A stretch of 64,000 nt of DNA. It comes from Gabonibacter massiliensis (GTDB lineage Bacteria; Bacteroidota; Bacteroidia; Bacteroidales; Marinifilaceae). The stretch spans positions 1,116,001 to 1,180,000 of the forward strand of contig LN913013.1 of NCBI GenBank assembly GCA_001487125.1. Direction: 5' to 3'. The notes beneath the pieces were generated by a model. It was given only the letters and a program-made list of their open reading frames with translations. It was not told the origin of the DNA and made no database searches. Shown in pieces: positions 18,548-28,994 of the stretch (position 1 is its first letter; the number at the start of each line of letters is the position of its first letter). The position numbers and the translations under genes were made by a program.

Positions 18548-21500
18548 TTATATCAAGTTAACGCTCAATCCCAAACCTCTCAACTCATGTAACAATACAT
18601 TGAAGGATTCCGGTATACCCGGTGTAGGTAACGGTTCTCCCTTCACGATGTGTTCATACGTCTTGGTTCTACCCATTACATCGTCCGACTTCACGGTCAG
18701 AATCTCCTGTAAGATATGAGAAGCCCCGAAAGCTTCCAATGCCCAAACCTCCATCTCTCCGAAACGTTGTCCTCCGAACTGAGCCTTACCTCCAAGAGGT
18801 TGCTGAGTAATCAAAGAATACGGTCCGATAGAACGGGCATGCATCTTGTCATCTACCATGTGACCCAACTTCAACATATAGATCACTCCCACGGTGGCAG
18901 GCTGGTCGAAACGCTCTCCGGTTCCCCCGTCATACAGGTAGGTAGTACCGTTTCTCGGCAATCCGGCCTTATCCGTATACCCGTTTATCTCCTCCAAGGT
19001 AGCCCCGTCAAAAATCGGAGTCGCAAATTTTACTCCCAATTTTTTCCCGGCCCAACCCAGTACGGTTTCGAATACCTGTCCCAGGTTCATACGGGAAGGT
19101 ACACCTAACGGATTCAAACAAATATCCACCGGAGTTCCGTCTTCCAGGAAGGGCATATCCTCCACTCTTACTACGCGGGATACGATACCTTTGTTACCGT
19201 GACGTCCCGCCATCTTATCCCCGATCTGCAATTTACGTTTTTTAGCCACGTATACCTTTGCCATCTTGATAATTCCGGAAGGTAACTCGTCACCGACGGT
19301 AGCATTATATTTCTTACGTTTGATTTGACCTTCGATCTCTTTATACTTGATGATGTAATTATGCAACAAGTCGCGGATCATATCGTTTTTCTGCTTATCG
19401 GTCGTCCATTTGTTCGGGTTGATCTGCAAGAAATCCATATTCTGGAGCATCTTGTAAGAGAATTTCACCCCTTTCGGAACAATATCCTCGTTCAGATAAT
19501 TTTTCACGCCCTGAGAGGTCTTCCCGTTCACTAACTCGAACAGTTTGTCGATCAGCAGAGAGGTCAAATCACCCACTTTACGTTGGAATTGTTCGTCAAA
19601 TTCTGCCAACAGATTCTTTCCTGCAGCTTTGGATTTGCGATCCCCTACCGTGCGTTGGTACAACTTCTTGTCGATAATAACTCCGCTCAACGAAGGAGAA
19701 GCTTTCAACGAAGCATCTTTCACGTCTCCGGCCTTATCTCCGAAAATAGCCCGTAACAATTTCTCCTCCGGACTCGGATCCGATTCTCCTTTCGGGGTAA
19801 TCTTACCGATCATGATATCGCCCGGTTTAATACGGGCTCCTATGCGGATAATACCGTTTTCATCCAGATCGCGGGTAGCTTCCTCGCTAACGTTCGGAAT
19901 ATCGGCGGTCAACTCTTCCAAACCGCGCTTGGTTTCCCGCACTTCCAACGAATACTCATCCACGTGCACGGAAGTAAACACGTCGTTGCGCACGATATTC
20001 TCCGAAATAACGATGGCATCCTCGTAGTTATAACCCTTCCACGGCATGAAAGCCACTTTCAAGTTACGTCCCAAAGCTAACTCTCCCTTCTCGGAAGAAT
20101 AGCCCTCCGTCAATATCTGGCCTTCTTCCACCCGATCGCCTTTTCTCACGATAGGTTTCAAGGTCATGGTCGTACTCTGGTTCGTACGTTTATATTTAGG
20201 CAGATAATACTCTTTCGTATCATTGTCAAAGCTCACATAAGCCTCCTCCTCCGTACGATCGTATTTGATCACGATCTTACGACCGTCCACATAATCCACG
20301 ACTCCCGGTCCTTCCGCAACGATCTGAGTTCTGGAATCCTTGATCAGGTTTGCCTCCAAACCGGTACCCACGATCGGAGACTCCGGACAAATTATAGGCA
20401 CAGCCTGACGCATCATGTTGGATCCCATCAAAGCGCGGTTAGCATCATCATGTTCCAAGAAAGGAATCAAAGAAGCGGCAATAGAGGCAATTTGATTCGG
20501 CGCCACATCGATCAGATCCACGCTCTCTCCCTCTGCCATCGGAAAATCCGCATCTTGTCTGGCTTTTACCCGTTTATCCAGGAATAAACCTTCGTCGTTT
20601 ATCGGAGAACTGGCTTGTGCTATAACCAATCCCTCTTCCTCCTCTGCCGAATAATACCTCACCCCCTCGTCGGACAAATCCACCACCCCGTCATTTACCT
20701 TCCGGTAAGGAGTCTCGATAAATCCGAGGTCATTGATTTTAGCATAAACGCAAAGAGAAGAGATCAAACCGATATTCGGACCTTCCGGGGTTTCGATCGG
20801 ACACAAACGGCCATAATGCGTGTAGTGCACATCCCGAACCTCAAATCCGGCACGATCCCTGGACAAACCTCCGGGTCCCAAAGCAGACATACGTCTTTTG
20901 TGCGTGATCTCGGCCAACGGATTCGTTTGATCCATAAACTGAGATAAAGCATTGGTTCCGAAGAAAGAGTTGATCACGGAAGACAAAATCTTCGAATTGA
21001 TCAAATCCACCGGAGTAAACACCTCGTTGTCCCGAACATTCATCCGTTCCCGGATCGTACGGGCCATACGGGCAAGTCCCACTCCGAACTGATTATATAA
21101 TTGTTCGCCTACCGTACGAACGCGACGGTTACTCAAATGGTCGATATCATCCACATCCGTACGGGCGTTCAGCAAACGAATCAAATACTTGATAATCTCG
21201 ATAATATCCTCTTTCGTTAAAACCCGAATATCCGGATCCGTGGAAAGATTCAACTTCTTGTTTAATTTGTAACGCCCCACGTCACCCAAATCGTAACGTT
21301 TATCCGAGAAGAAAAGCTTATCGATTACATCGCGGGCAGTTGCTTCGTCTGGTGGTTCCGAACTACGCAATTGCCTGTAAATATGCATAACGGCCTCTTT
21401 CTCCGAATTACAGGGGTCTTTCTGTAACGTATTATATATAATGGCATAATCCGCCAAATTTTGAATCTCCTTGTGAAGAAGGATCGTTTTCGCACCCGAT

Positions 21501-22360
21501 TCAACGATCGCATCTATATGCTCAGGTTCCAATACAGTTTCCCGATCCACGATAATCTCGTTACGTTCGATGGAAACGACTTCTCCGGTATCTTCATCCA
21601 CGAAATCTTCTACCCAAGATTTCAAAACACGAGCAGCTAAACGACGACCAATGACTTTCTTCAATCCCGTACGGGAAACATTCACTTCATCTGCCAACCC
21701 GAAAATTTCGAGAATATCTTTATCCGTTTCAAAACCGATGGCTCTCAACAGGGTTGTCACGGGCAATTTCTTTTTACGGTCGATGTACGCGTACATCACG
21801 TTATTGATATCCGTGGCAAATTCGATCCAGGACCCCTTAAACGGAATAATTCTGGCTGAATAAAGCTTCGTACCATTCGCGTGAATACTCTGTCCGAAGA
21901 ATACACCGGGAGACCTGTGTAACTGAGAAACGACGACACGCTCTGCTCCATTGATCACGAAAGTACCTTTCGGAGTCATATAAGGAACATTCCCTAAATA
22001 CACATCCTCAATAACCGTATCAAAATCTTCATGCTCCGGATCAGTACAGTATAACTTTAACTTCGCTTTCAGCGGAGCTCCGTACGTCAATCCCTGACTT
22101 AAACACTCGTCAATGGTATAGCGCGGCGGATCTATAAAGTAGTCCAAAAATTCTAAAACAAAGTTATTACGTGTATCTGTTATAGGAAAATTCTCCTTGA
22201 AAACCGTGTAAAGGCCTTCATTTTTTCTGTTCTCAGGCGTGGTACCTAATTGAAAAAAGTCTTTGAACGACTTTAATTGCACCTCCAAAAAATCAGGATA
22301 ATCCAATTGATTTTTTATCGACGCAAAGCTTATTCTATTGTTTGAATTATATGAAGACAT
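18548..22360 (-). CDS. rpoB: DNA-directed RNA polymerase subunit beta
   Basis: RpoB is the beta subunit of RNA polymerase, 1270 residues. Recognisable regions include the rifampicin-pocket block [31 protein letters not shown], the universal [19 protein letters not shown], and near the end [12 protein letters not shown] and [24 protein letters not shown]. In the rifampicin cluster the SQFMDQ and HKRR positions look wild-type. It lies downstream of rplL, separated by a hairpin-containing 94-bp gap. Confidence 0.99.
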   Translation of the reverse strand: MSSYNSNNRISFASIKNQLDYPDFLEVQLKSFKDFFQLGTTPENRKNEGLYTVFKENFPITDTRNNFVLEFLDYFIDPPRYTIDECLSQGLTYGAPLKAKLKLYCTDPEHEDFDTVIEDVYLGNVPYMTPKGTFVINGAERVVVSQLHRSPGVFFGQSIHANGTKLYSARIIPFKGSWIEFATDINNVMYAYIDRKKKLPVTTLLRAIGFETDKDILEIFGLADEVNVSRTGLKKVIGRRLAARVLKSWVEDFVDEDTGEVVSIERNEIIVDRETVLEPEHIDAIVESGAKTILLHKEIQNLADYAIIYNTLQKDPCNSEKEAVMHIYRQLRSSEPPDEATARDVIDKLFFSDKRYDLGDVGRYKLNKKLNLSTDPDIRVLTKEDIIEIIKYLIRLLNARTDVDDIDHLSNRRVRTVGEQLYNQFGVGLARMARTIRERMNVRDNEVFTPVDLINSKILSSVINSFFGTNALSQFMDQTNPLAEITHKRRMSALGPGGLSRDRAGFEVRDVHYTHYGRLCPIETPEGPNIGLISSLCVYAKINDLGFIETPYRKVNDGVVDLSDEGVRYYSAEEEEGLVIAQASSPINDEGLFLDKRVKARQDADFPMAEGESVDLIDVAPNQIASIAASLIPFLEHDDANRALMGSNMMRQAVPIICPESPIVGTGLEANLIKDSRTQIVAEGPGVVDYVDGRKIVIKYDRTEEEAYVSFDNDTKEYYLPKYKRTNQSTTMTLKPIVRKGDRVEEGQILTEGYSSEKGELALGRNLKVAFMPWKGYNYEDAIVISENIVRNDVFTSVHVDEYSLEVRETKRGLEELTADIPNVSEEATRDLDENGIIRIGARIKPGDIMIGKITPKGESDPSPEEKLLRAIFGDKAGDVKDASLKASPSLSGVIIDKKLYQRTVGDRKSKAAGKNLLAEFDEQFQRKVGDLTSLLIDKLFELVNGKTSQGVKNYLNEDIVPKGVKFSYKMLQNMDFLQINPNKWTTDKQKNDMIRDLLHNYIIKYKEIEGQIKRKKYNATVGDELPSGIIKMAKVYVAKKRKLQIGDKMAGRHGNKGIVSRVVRVEDMPFLEDGTPVDICLNPLGVPSRMNLGQVFETVLGWAGKKLGVKFATPIFDGATLEEINGYTDKAGLPRNGTTYLYDGGTGERFDQPATVGVIYMLKLGHMVDDKMHARSIGPYSLITQQPLGGKAQFGGQRFGEMEVWALEAFGASHILQEILTVKSDDVMGRTKTYEHIVKGEPLPTPGIPESFNVLLHELRGLGLSVNLI

Positions 22361-22401
22361 CTATTAATTTTTTTGAACCTAAACAATCATAACAACAAAA
22401 T

Positions 22402-22430
22402 GGTTAAGAGTCCACATGAGACTCTTAACC
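22402..22430 (-). promoter_or_regulatory. rplL-rpoB intercistronic hairpin (attenuator or processing site)
   Basis: GGTTAAGAGTC (22402-22412) and GACTCTTAACC (22420-22430) form a perfect 11-bp stem with a 7-nt loop. The minus-strand sequence after it (ATTTTGTTGTT) is only moderately T-rich. This is the position where many bacteria partly terminate or process the mRNA, so that L7/L12 is made in excess over RNA polymerase. Confidence 0.65.
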
Positions 22431-22454
22431 CCCAAAACCTACCGGTTTTATTCT

Positions 22455-22832
22455 TTATTTAAGTTCAACTTCAGCTCCTGCTTCTTCAAGTTGAGTTTTT
22501 AAGCTGTTAGCTTCTTCTTTAGAAACTTTCTCTTTCAATGGAGCCGGAGCTTTGTCAACTAATTCTTTAGCTTCTTTCAAACCAAGACCGGTCAGCTCTT
22601 TTACCAACTTAACAACAGCCAATTTAGAGGCACCAGCTGATTTAAGAACTACATCGAATTCCGTTTGCTCAGCAGCAGCGGCACCGGCGCCACCAGCAGC
22701 AGGAGCAGCCACAGCCACAGCAGCAGCTGCAGGTTCAATTCCGTACTCTTCTTTTAAAATATCAGCTAATTCTTTTACGTCTTTTACGGTAAGGTTTACT
22801 AGCTCTTCTGCAAGTTTTTTCAAATCTGCCAT
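22455..22832 (-). CDS. rplL: 50S ribosomal protein L7/L12
   Basis: L7/L12 is the acidic stalk protein that recruits translation factors. The 125 residues show the N-terminal dimerisation helices ([20 protein letters not shown]), the Ala/Gly-rich hinge and the conserved C-terminal domain with [35 protein letters not shown]. It is a four-to-six copy protein on the ribosome, and the following hairpin may help uncouple it from rpoB. Confidence 0.98.
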   Translation of the reverse strand: MADLKKLAEELVNLTVKDVKELADILKEEYGIEPAAAAVAVAAPAAGGAGAAAAEQTEFDVVLKSAGASKLAVVKLVKELTGLGLKEAKELVDKAPAPLKEKVSKEEANSLKTQLEEAGAEVELK

Positions 22833-22874
22833 TTCTATACTAATTTAAAATTGTTTGTTACTTAACTTAAAAAA

Positions 22875-23393
22875 TTATTCTTTTTCAGACAGTGTCTTAA
22901 CAACACCGGCGATCGTATTTTGTCCGGATTGCAAAGCAGAAATAACGTTCTGCATCGGAGACTGAAGCATCAGGATGATATCTCCAATCAACTCTTCCTT
23001 AGACTTAATATTGATCAACGCGTCTAATTGATTTTCGCCTACATAAGCGCATTCCTCAACAAAAGCGGCTTTAAATGCAGGTTTATCCTTATCTTTACGG
23101 AACTCTTTGATCAATTTGGCAGGCGCATTACCTGTCTCGCACAACATTACGGCACTACTTCCTTTCAAAGAAACGAAGATCTCCTCGTAATTGTTGTTTG
23201 CGTTCTCAAGAGCCTTTTTCAACAAGGTATTTTTAACCTGTATAAGCTTTATGTTAGCATCGAAACAAGCCCTACGCAACGCCTGAGTGGCGACTGCATC
23301 CAGACCCGCAATATCGGTTACATAAAGATGCTTATATTCGTTAACCTGCTCCGTCAAGCTGTCTATAATGACTTTTTTCTCTTCTTTTTTCAT
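22875..23393 (-). CDS. rplJ: 50S ribosomal protein L10
   Basis: L10 anchors the L7/L12 stalk to 23S rRNA. The 172 residues begin MKKEEKKVIIDSLTEQV, contain the RNA-binding N-terminal domain (LRRACFDANIKLIQVKNTLLKKAL) and end in the helical L12-binding tail. Only 30 bp separate it from rplA, so there is little room for an E. coli-style L10 leader immediately upstream. Autoregulation, if present, must use another site. Confidence 0.97.
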   Translation of the reverse strand: MKKEEKKVIIDSLTEQVNEYKHLYVTDIAGLDAVATQALRRACFDANIKLIQVKNTLLKKALENANNNYEEIFVSLKGSSAVMLCETGNAPAKLIKEFRKDKDKPAFKAAFVEECAYVGENQLDALINIKSKEELIGDIILMLQSPMQNVISALQSGQNTIAGVVKTLSEKE

Positions 23394-23423
23394 ACTACTG
23401 AGGTCCTTTTTAAGGTTACAAAA

Positions 23424-24119
23424 TTAATCAAGTAATGACTTTGGTTCTACTTGAATACCGGGACTCATCGTACTTGACAGATACACACTCTTAACATAGG
23501 TTCCTTTCGCGGCTGCCGGTTTCAATTTGTTGATCACGTTCAAGAATTCTCTCGCGTTTTCTAAAATCTTAACGGCATCAAATGATACCTTACCTATAGA
23601 GGCGTGAATAATACCAAATTTGTCAACCTTAAAGTCGATCTTACCTTGCTTTACTTCAGTAACAGCTTTTCCGATTTCCGGAGTTACCGTACCGCTTTTC
23701 GGGTTAGGCATCAATCCACGAGGACCCAATATTCTACCAAGAGCACCCACTTTACCCATTACGGAAGGCATCGTAATGATGATATCTATATCGGTCCAAC
23801 CGCCTTTGATCTTCTCGATATAATCATCCAATCCCACGTAATCCGCACCGGCAGCCTTAGCTTCATCCTCCTTGTCAGGCGTACACAAAACCAACACTTT
23901 TACTTCTTTTCCGGTACCATGAGGTAAAGTACATACACCGCGAACCATTTGATTGGCTTTACGCGGATCCACTCCTAATCGAACGTCCAGGTCTACTGAC
24001 GCATCAAACTTGGTAAAAGTAATCTCTTTTACAAGTTGTGCAGCCTCGTCGATAGAATACACTTTTCCACCTTCGATCTTTTCTAAAGCTAACTTCTTAT
24101 TTTTTGTCAGTCTACTCAT
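23424..24119 (-). CDS. rplA: 50S ribosomal protein L1
   Basis: L1 forms the mobile L1 stalk at the ribosomal E site and is often a translational repressor of the rplKA message. The 231 residues match the family length, with [24 protein letters not shown] near the start and the signature [19 protein letters not shown] in the middle. It follows rplK with a 24-bp gap. Confidence 0.98.
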   Translation of the reverse strand: MSRLTKNKKLALEKIEGGKVYSIDEAAQLVKEITFTKFDASVDLDVRLGVDPRKANQMVRGVCTLPHGTGKEVKVLVLCTPDKEDEAKAAGADYVGLDDYIEKIKGGWTDIDIIITMPSVMGKVGALGRILGPRGLMPNPKSGTVTPEIGKAVTEVKQGKIDFKVDKFGIIHASIGKVSFDAVKILENAREFLNVINKLKPAAAKGTYVKSVYLSSTMSPGIQVEPKSLLD

Positions 24120-24143
24120 TACGTTTGAAGTATTACAAATTCA

Positions 24144-24581
24144 TTAAAAAGGTCTTTCACCATCAACGGTGATACCCATACTTCTGGCAGTACCAGCTAC
24201 CATACTCATCGCTTTTTCTACTTCAAAAGCATTCAAATCTTTCATCTTAGACTCTGCAATCTCTTTTACTTGAGCCCAAGTAATAGAAGCCACCTTTTTA
24301 CGGTTAGGCTCAGCAGATCCGGATTTCAATTTGGCTACTTCCAAAAGCTGAACCGCAACAGGAGGTTGTTTCGTGATAAAATCAAATGACTTATCACCGT
24401 ACACCTGAATAATCACCGGGATAATCTTTCCTGCCTGATCCTGAGTTCTTGCGTTGAATTGCTTGCAGAAGTCCATGATATTGACCCCTTTTGAACCTAA
24501 CGCAGGACCTACTGGAGGAGAAGGATTTGCTGCTCCGGCTTTAATTTGTAGCTTGATAATTGCTTCAACTTCTTTTGCCAT
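24144..24581 (-). CDS. rplK: 50S ribosomal protein L11
   Basis: L11 is part of the GTPase-associated centre. The ATG at 24581 is chosen as the start, giving [16 protein letters not shown] and the standard 145 residues. A longer reading from an upstream TTG would add five residues and is unlikely. [20 protein letters not shown] is the classic N-terminal block, and [12 protein letters not shown] ends the protein. It is followed by rplA and preceded closely by nusG. Confidence 0.97.
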   Translation of the reverse strand: MAKEVEAIIKLQIKAGAANPSPPVGPALGSKGVNIMDFCKQFNARTQDQAGKIIPVIIQVYGDKSFDFITKQPPVAVQLLEVAKLKSGSAEPNRKKVASITWAQVKEIAESKMKDLNAFEVEKAMSMVAGTARSMGITVDGERPF

Positions 24582-24602
24582 GATTTTTTTAATCAATAAT
24601 TG

Positions 24603-25151
24603 TTATTCTTTTTCTACCTGCATGAAACTTAGTTCAAGTGGCGTTTTCCGTCCGAAGATCTTAACAATTACTTTTAATCTCTTCTTATCCGAATTCACCT
24701 CCTCTATCACGCCGGTAAAACCGTTAAAAGGCCCGTCGGTCACTTTAACCGACTCGCCCACGAAATAAGGGACACTTATTTCTTCTGGTTGTTCCGCGAG
24801 TTCATCCACCGTACCTAAAATCCGGTTTACCTCCGCTTGACGCATCGGCACAGGATCTCCACCCTTGGTCTCCCCCAGGAAGCCAATCACGTTCGTAATA
24901 TCACGAAGCATGTGGGGAATTTCACCAACGAGAGCAGCCTCTATCAATACATAACCCGGGTATAGATTCCGTTCACTACTGAATTTTTTCCCGTTACGTA
25001 CTTGATAAACCTTCTCGGCCGGCACCAAAACCTGTGAAACATAGTCCTGAAGCCCTAAACTGGCAATTTCATTTTCGATGTACTCCTTTACCTTTTTCTC
25101 CTTGCCTCCAATTGTTCGAAGTACATACCATCTTTTTTTTATTTCAGCCAT
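24603..25151 (-). CDS. nusG: Transcription termination/antitermination factor NusG
   Basis: NusG couples RNA polymerase to Rho or to the ribosome. The 182 residues contain the NGN domain (RWYVLRTIGGKEKKVKEYIE and YPGYVLIEAAL) and a C-terminal KOW domain with GESVKVTDGPFNGFTGVIEEVN. No insertion typical of NusG paralogues such as UpxY is present. It lies between secE and rplK as in most bacteria. Confidence 0.97.
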   Translation of the reverse strand: MAEIKKRWYVLRTIGGKEKKVKEYIENEIASLGLQDYVSQVLVPAEKVYQVRNGKKFSSERNLYPGYVLIEAALVGEIPHMLRDITNVIGFLGETKGGDPVPMRQAEVNRILGTVDELAEQPEEISVPYFVGESVKVTDGPFNGFTGVIEEVNSDKKRLKVIVKIFGRKTPLELSFMQVEKE

Positions 25152-25171
25152 GTGTCAGACCTCCAAGATTT

Positions 25172-25363
25172 TTAATAAAACAAACTATATATACCTGTCA
25201 TTATGTGTCTGAACGAGAAGTCCATCGCAAATATACAAAGAGCTATGATAACGGAAGCAATCATCACAATCGTTGCACTGCTCTGGAGTTCAGACCATGT
25301 GGGCCAGGATACTTTATTTACCAGTTCGTTGTAAACGTCTGATATATAACTCTTAATTCTCAT
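25172..25363 (-). CDS. secE: Preprotein translocase subunit SecE
   Basis: SecE is the small essential clamp of the SecYEG channel. The ATG at 25363 is used, giving a 63-residue single-helix protein (MRIKSYISDVYNELVNKVSWPTWSEL). A longer open frame runs back through the tRNA-Trp gene and cannot be coding. One transmembrane helix lies at about 31-52. The KVSWPTW motif before it is the family signature. Confidence 0.96.
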   Translation of the reverse strand: MRIKSYISDVYNELVNKVSWPTWSELQSSATIVMIASVIIALCIFAMDFSFRHIMTGIYSLFY

Positions 25364-25385
25364 CTGTTTCTTTCTTTTTAAATTG

Positions 25386-25458
25386 CACGGGAGGAGAGGT
25401 TCGAACTCCCGACCCTCGGTTTTGGAGACCGATGCTCTACCAACTGAGCCACTCCCGT
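25386..25458 (-). tRNA. trnW: tRNA-Trp (CCA anticodon)
   Basis: A 73-nt cloverleaf on the minus strand. The acceptor arms ACGGGAG/CTCCCGT pair perfectly. The D-arm is GCTCAGTTGGTAGAGC, the anticodon loop CTCCAAA gives anticodon CCA, and the T-loop is TTCGAAC. The 3' CCA is not encoded. Its position between tuf and secE is conserved widely. Confidence 0.97.
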
Positions 25459-25461
25459 ATG

Positions 25462-25485
25462 TGGAGTTGACCGAAGTCAACTCCA
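25462..25485 (-). promoter_or_regulatory. UUCG-capped hairpin between tuf and tRNA-Trp
   Basis: TGGAGTTGAC (25462-25471) and GTCAACTCCA (25476-25485) form a perfect 10-bp stem. On the minus strand the loop reads TTCG closed by C-G, the extra-stable C(UUCG)G tetraloop. No T-tract follows before the tRNA. A second small hairpin, CGATTC/GAATCG, lies at 25509-25526. A processing or mRNA 3'-end stabilising role for tuf is likely. Confidence 0.55.
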
Positions 25486-25551
25486 TTTATCTTGGATTCA
25501 CGATCGAGCGATTCCAGAGCGAATCGACCAAATCATAAACCTGCAATCATC

Positions 25552-26739
25552 TTAGCCTAAGATTTCGGTAATCTGTCCGGCACCCACGGTTCTACCACCC
25601 TCACGGATAGCGAAACGCAAACCTAACGAACAAGCAACCGGGGTGATCAAATCAACCGTGATGGTCAAGTTATCACCAGGCATTACCATCTCGCGTCCTT
25701 CCGGTAAAGTGATCTCTCCGGTAACGTCCAATGTACGGATATAGAATTGCGGTCTGTATCTGTTGTGGAACGGAGTGTGACGACCACCTTCTTCTTTTTT
25801 CAGGATATAAACCTCGGCTTTGAATTTCGTATGCGGGGTTACTGATTTCGGTTTTGCCAAAACCATACCACGCTTGATTTCGTTTTTATCGACACCGCGA
25901 AGCAACAAACCTACGTTATCACCGGCTTCTCCGTCATCCAGAATCTTACGGAACATCTCAACTCCGGTACAAACGGTCTTTTTCCCGTCAGCACCCAAAC
26001 CGATCATTTCCAACTCATCACCCACGTGAACGGTACCCGTCTCAATACGACCGGTAGCAACAGTACCACGACCGGTAATAGAGAATACGTCCTCAACAGG
26101 CATCAGGAACGGTTTGTCTACAGCACGTTCCGGAAGTTCAATCCAAGAATCCACTGCATCCATCAACTCCATTACTTTCTCTTCCCATTTCGGTTCTCCG
26201 TTTAAAGCACCGAGGGCAGAACCTAAAATAATAGGAGTATTGTCTCCATCGTATCCGTAGAAAGACAACAACTCTCTCATCTCCATCTCAACCAATTCCA
26301 ACATTTCAGGGTCATCCACCATATCCACTTTGTTCAAGAAAACGACCATTCTCGGTACGTTTACCTGACGAGCCAAAAGGATGTGCTCACGTGTTTGGGG
26401 CATCGGACCGTCTGTAGCGGCACAAACCAGAATAGCACCGTCCATCTGAGCGGCACCGGTAACCATGTTCTTTACATAGTCGGCGTGTCCCGGACAGTCA
26501 ACGTGCGCATAGTGGCGATTTGCAGTTTCATATTCTACGTGCGAAGTATTGATGGTAATACCTCTCTCTTTCTCTTCCGGAGCGTTATCGATAGAATCGA
26601 ATGAACGCAATTCAGAAAGACCTTTTTTTGCCAAAACTGTCGTAATCGCAGCAGTCAAGGTTGTTTTACCGTGGTCAACGTGACCAATAGTACCAATATT
26701 TACGTGTGGTTTTGACCTGTCAAAATGTTCTTTAGCCAT
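25552..26739 (-). CDS. tuf: Translation elongation factor Tu
   Basis: EF-Tu is the GTPase that delivers aminoacyl-tRNA to the ribosome. The 395 residues contain GHVDHGKT at 19-26, the switch I region with [21 protein letters not shown], and NKVD for guanine recognition. It then runs through domains II and III to [15 protein letters not shown]. It has its own promoter at 26864-26871 in the gap after hpf. Confidence 0.99.
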   Translation of the reverse strand: MAKEHFDRSKPHVNIGTIGHVDHGKTTLTAAITTVLAKKGLSELRSFDSIDNAPEEKERGITINTSHVEYETANRHYAHVDCPGHADYVKNMVTGAAQMDGAILVCAATDGPMPQTREHILLARQVNVPRMVVFLNKVDMVDDPEMLELVEMEMRELLSFYGYDGDNTPIILGSALGALNGEPKWEEKVMELMDAVDSWIELPERAVDKPFLMPVEDVFSITGRGTVATGRIETGTVHVGDELEMIGLGADGKKTVCTGVEMFRKILDDGEAGDNVGLLLRGVDKNEIKRGMVLAKPKSVTPHTKFKAEVYILKKEEGGRHTPFHNRYRPQFYIRTLDVTGEITLPEGREMVMPGDNLTITVDLITPVACSLGLRFAIREGGRTVGAGQITEILG

Positions 26740-26863
26740 AACTCTAAAACAATTTTATTATTAAACAATTTATCACAAAAACTCTATAACATACCATAGA
26801 AAATTCTCTGAACGACTGAATGTTAACCAGTCCAAACGAGAAAAATCCATTTAATTTGGCTTG

Positions 26864-26871
26864 CAAATGTA
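26864..26871 (-). promoter_or_regulatory. Promoter -7 element for tuf
   Basis: TACATTTG on the minus strand matches TAnnTTTG exactly. A TTG lies about 21 nt upstream, inside the hpf terminator hairpin. The resulting leader before the tuf ATG is about 120 nt. Confidence 0.6.
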
Positions 26872-26883
26872 CAAATTAAAAAT

Positions 26884-26908
26884 CATATCTCACAATAAAT
26901 GAGATCAT
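26884..26908 (-). terminator. Terminator of the rpsU-xer-hpf operon
   Basis: ATCTCA (26887-26892) and TGAGAT (26900-26905) form the core stem. It extends with one bulge through ATGAT/ATCAT and is followed on the minus strand by TTTTTAATTTG. It lies directly after the hpf stop. Confidence 0.65.
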
Positions 26909-26912
26909 TTTT

Positions 26913-27209
26913 TTAATTTTCTCTCTTTTCCTTCGCCTTCGTCAACTGACGCTTCAACACGTCATACAACTCATCCACCGTCTCCTCAAAAGTTTTAGCA
27001 TTCTTCTTTACGAAAACATCCTGTCCCTTCACGTCAACGTTCACCTCCATCAATTTGTTTTCAAGATTGTCATCCTTTTCCAATTTCAACGTCACCACAA
27101 TCGCGATAATGCCGTCGTGATACCTTTCCAGTTTCGAGAATTTTTTATTGATCAACTCTTCCAAAACCGGATTTACTGAAAAACCTACAGGATTAATTCT
27201 AATTTCCAT
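26913..27209 (-). CDS. hpf: Ribosome hibernation promoting factor (short HPF/RaiA family)
   Basis: A 98-residue protein of the sigma-54 modulation/HPF family. It has the N-terminal beta strand MEIRINPVGFSVNPVLEELINKKFSKLERY and the basic C-terminal helix ELYDVLKRQLTKAKEK. It binds the 30S decoding region and inactivates ribosomes in stationary phase. Only the short form is present, with no dimerisation C-terminal domain. It lies 18 bp after the recombinase gene in the conserved rpsU-xer-hpf order. Confidence 0.9.
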   Translation of the reverse strand: MEIRINPVGFSVNPVLEELINKKFSKLERYHDGIIAIVVTLKLEKDDNLENKLMEVNVDVKGQDVFVKKNAKTFEETVDELYDVLKRQLTKAKEKREN

Positions 27210-27227
27210 ACCGTTTCCTCCTATAAT

Positions 27228-28139
27228 TTATGCTCGTGGGTGAGCTTGTTTAAAAATCTTCAACATACTCTCTACCGAGTTGTGCGTGTAGACCTGGGTG
27301 GCAGCTAAACTCGAATGCCCTAAAAGCTCCCGTATCCCCTCTATGGACGCCCCGTTATTCAACAAATGAGTCGCAAAAGAGTGACGCAACACATGCGGAC
27401 TTCTCTTGGACAAAGTGGTATCATTCGACAACTTTGCGGTAACCAGCCGATAAACAAATTTATCGTAAATAGGCAACCCCTTGTCAGTCACGAAAAAAAA
27501 ACCGTGTTCCTGAATAACGACCTCCCGCCTCCTCTCCAAATAATGCGCCATCGCTTTCTCCAACTCGTTCACGACCGGAATCTCCCGTTGCTTGTTCCCT
27601 TTTCCCGTCACCCGAATACACCGCCGGGAAAAATCGACATCCGACACCTTCAACCCTACTATTTCCGAACGCCTCATCCCCGTGTCATAGGCCATCAACA
27701 AAATCAACCAATCGCGCAGGCAAGGAAAATCCTCCTTTTCCACATTCAACACCGCGGCCATCTCTTCCTCCTTCACGAAAACAGGCAACCGCTTAGCCGT
27801 TTTAGGACCGCTAATTCCCTCCGCCGGATTCACCTCCAACACTCCCTCTTTCAGTAAAAAACGAAAAAAAGCTTTTAAGCTGCTCAACTTTCGCTTCCCG
27901 GAAGTGCCCTTCAGTTTCTCCCCGGTCTCTACTTTCCGCATACTCCCGCTCATCTCCGCCATAAGCCATCCCCTCACTAACTTGGTAGTTATTTTTAAAA
28001 TATCCTCCTCCGAATCGCTCAACTTACAATAATCAAAAAATTGACGCAAATCCATTTGGTATGCTTTTATCGTGCGAGGAGAATATCTTTTTACACGACC
28101 GAGATAATTCAAAAAAGCCTGGAGTTGCATCATTTTCAA
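27228..28139 (-). CDS. Tyrosine recombinase, XerC/XerD family
   Basis: A 303-residue tyrosine recombinase of the chromosome-dimer-resolution type. The N-terminal core-binding domain (LQAFLNYLGRVKRYSPRTIKAY) is followed by a complete catalytic set: Arg156 (TGMRRSE), Lys180, His249 and Arg252 (HVLRH), His275 (LLGHSSLAATQVYTH) and Tyr284. The position between rpsU and hpf is conserved in Bacteroidetes, so this is a housekeeping gene and not mobile-element cargo. Whether it is the XerC or XerD partner cannot be decided here. Internal ATGs at codons 3 and 4 are alternative starts. Confidence 0.92.
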   Translation of the reverse strand: MKMMQLQAFLNYLGRVKRYSPRTIKAYQMDLRQFFDYCKLSDSEEDILKITTKLVRGWLMAEMSGSMRKVETGEKLKGTSGKRKLSSLKAFFRFLLKEGVLEVNPAEGISGPKTAKRLPVFVKEEEMAAVLNVEKEDFPCLRDWLILLMAYDTGMRRSEIVGLKVSDVDFSRRCIRVTGKGNKQREIPVVNELEKAMAHYLERRREVVIQEHGFFFVTDKGLPIYDKFVYRLVTAKLSNDTTLSKRSPHVLRHSFATHLLNNGASIEGIRELLGHSSLAATQVYTHNSVESMLKIFKQAHPRA

Positions 28140-28201
28140 AATTTTAAAGACGTAACTAAATTACGCTTTTTGTTTTTGAAAAACAACATTATGTAAGTCT
28201 T

Positions 28202-28393
28202 TTATTCTTCTGCTTGCTGTAAAGATTGACGGTAAGCAGCTTTCATGCGAGCCATCCGATTTCTCACGGAAGGTTTGGTAAAAGCCTGACGGTCTCTCAA
28301 TTCTTTAATAACACCGGTTTTTTCGAACTTTCTTTTGAATTTTTTCAACGCTCTTTCAATATTCTCGCCTTCTTTTAATGGAACTATAATCAT
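28202..28393 (-). CDS. rpsU: 30S ribosomal protein S21
   Basis: S21 is a small basic protein of the 30S platform near the anti-Shine-Dalgarno. The 63 residues begin MIIVPLKEGENIERALKKFKRKFEKTG and continue with RDRQAFTKPSVRNRMARMKA, both diagnostic. In Bacteroidetes S21 helps sequester the 16S 3' tail, in keeping with the rarity of strong Shine-Dalgarno sites in this window. It is the first gene of the rpsU-xer-hpf operon. Confidence 0.96.
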   Translation of the reverse strand: MIIVPLKEGENIERALKKFKRKFEKTGVIKELRDRQAFTKPSVRNRMARMKAAYRQSLQQAEE

Positions 28394-28685
28394 GATCTTT
28401 TATTTTTAAAAATGAATAATTTAATTACTAAAAAAATAACCGACGACACCATCGCGTGTCCTCTTTCCTATTGAATATTATATCATTTATTTATCTCAAA
28501 AATAATCGACCACCCCCTTTCAAGCGGATTGAAACGTAAATTTAACAATTCGAAAACTGCCGCAAAGGTAAATGAATTAATCGAGAATTACAACGCACGA
28601 AATAAAAATCTACTTTAAGAACCTGTCTTTACCCATCTTACCGTATCCGTGTTATCCCCTCCCTGTTTTTTTTCACGCGACACAA
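28394..28685. promoter_or_regulatory. rpsU upstream region with consensus promoter
   Basis: A 292-bp gap. On the minus strand TACCTTTG (28563-28570) is a perfect -7 element with TTG 20 nt upstream (28591-28593). It would give rpsU a leader of about 165 nt. The remainder is AT-rich, with no open frame or strong hairpin recognised. Confidence 0.7.
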
Positions 28686-28967
28686 TCAGGGATTCAACAG
28701 ATCCTTGCAATAATAATCCAAAATACCGTTGATCATGTTCACGTAAGTACGAGCTTTACCGTTATCCGGGTTCAAACGCAACACCGCATTGAAATAGTTC
28801 AAAGCCCGAGTAAAATCAGCCTTGCCGTTATAAATAATTCCCAACTCCATCAATATCTCTTCCGGCCCCTCTTTTTCTCCGACCACCTGTTCTTCCAATA
28901 AGGCAACAGCCTCTTCCGTTTTCTTCTCTTTTGCCAGCTCCCTGGCTTTTGCTATTATCGTATGCAT
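28686..28967 (-). CDS. Small tetratricopeptide-repeat protein
   Basis: A 93-residue protein made of about two TPR units: ARELAKEKKTEEAVALLEEQV and LGIIYNGKADFTRALNYFNAVLRLNPDNGKARTYVNMI. No signal peptide is visible, so it is probably cytoplasmic and mediates protein-protein contacts. The specific partner is unknown. It lies 27 bp after the M23 peptidase gene on the same strand, suggesting co-transcription. Confidence 0.75.
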   Translation of the reverse strand: MHTIIAKARELAKEKKTEEAVALLEEQVVGEKEGPEEILMELGIIYNGKADFTRALNYFNAVLRLNPDNGKARTYVNMINGILDYYCKDLLNP

Positions 28968-28994
28968 ATCATATACTTTTTATAACTAATACTC

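Noticed and set aside
25364-25486. N-terminal extension of SecE
   Set aside because: It is a reading of the tRNA-Trp gene in another frame.
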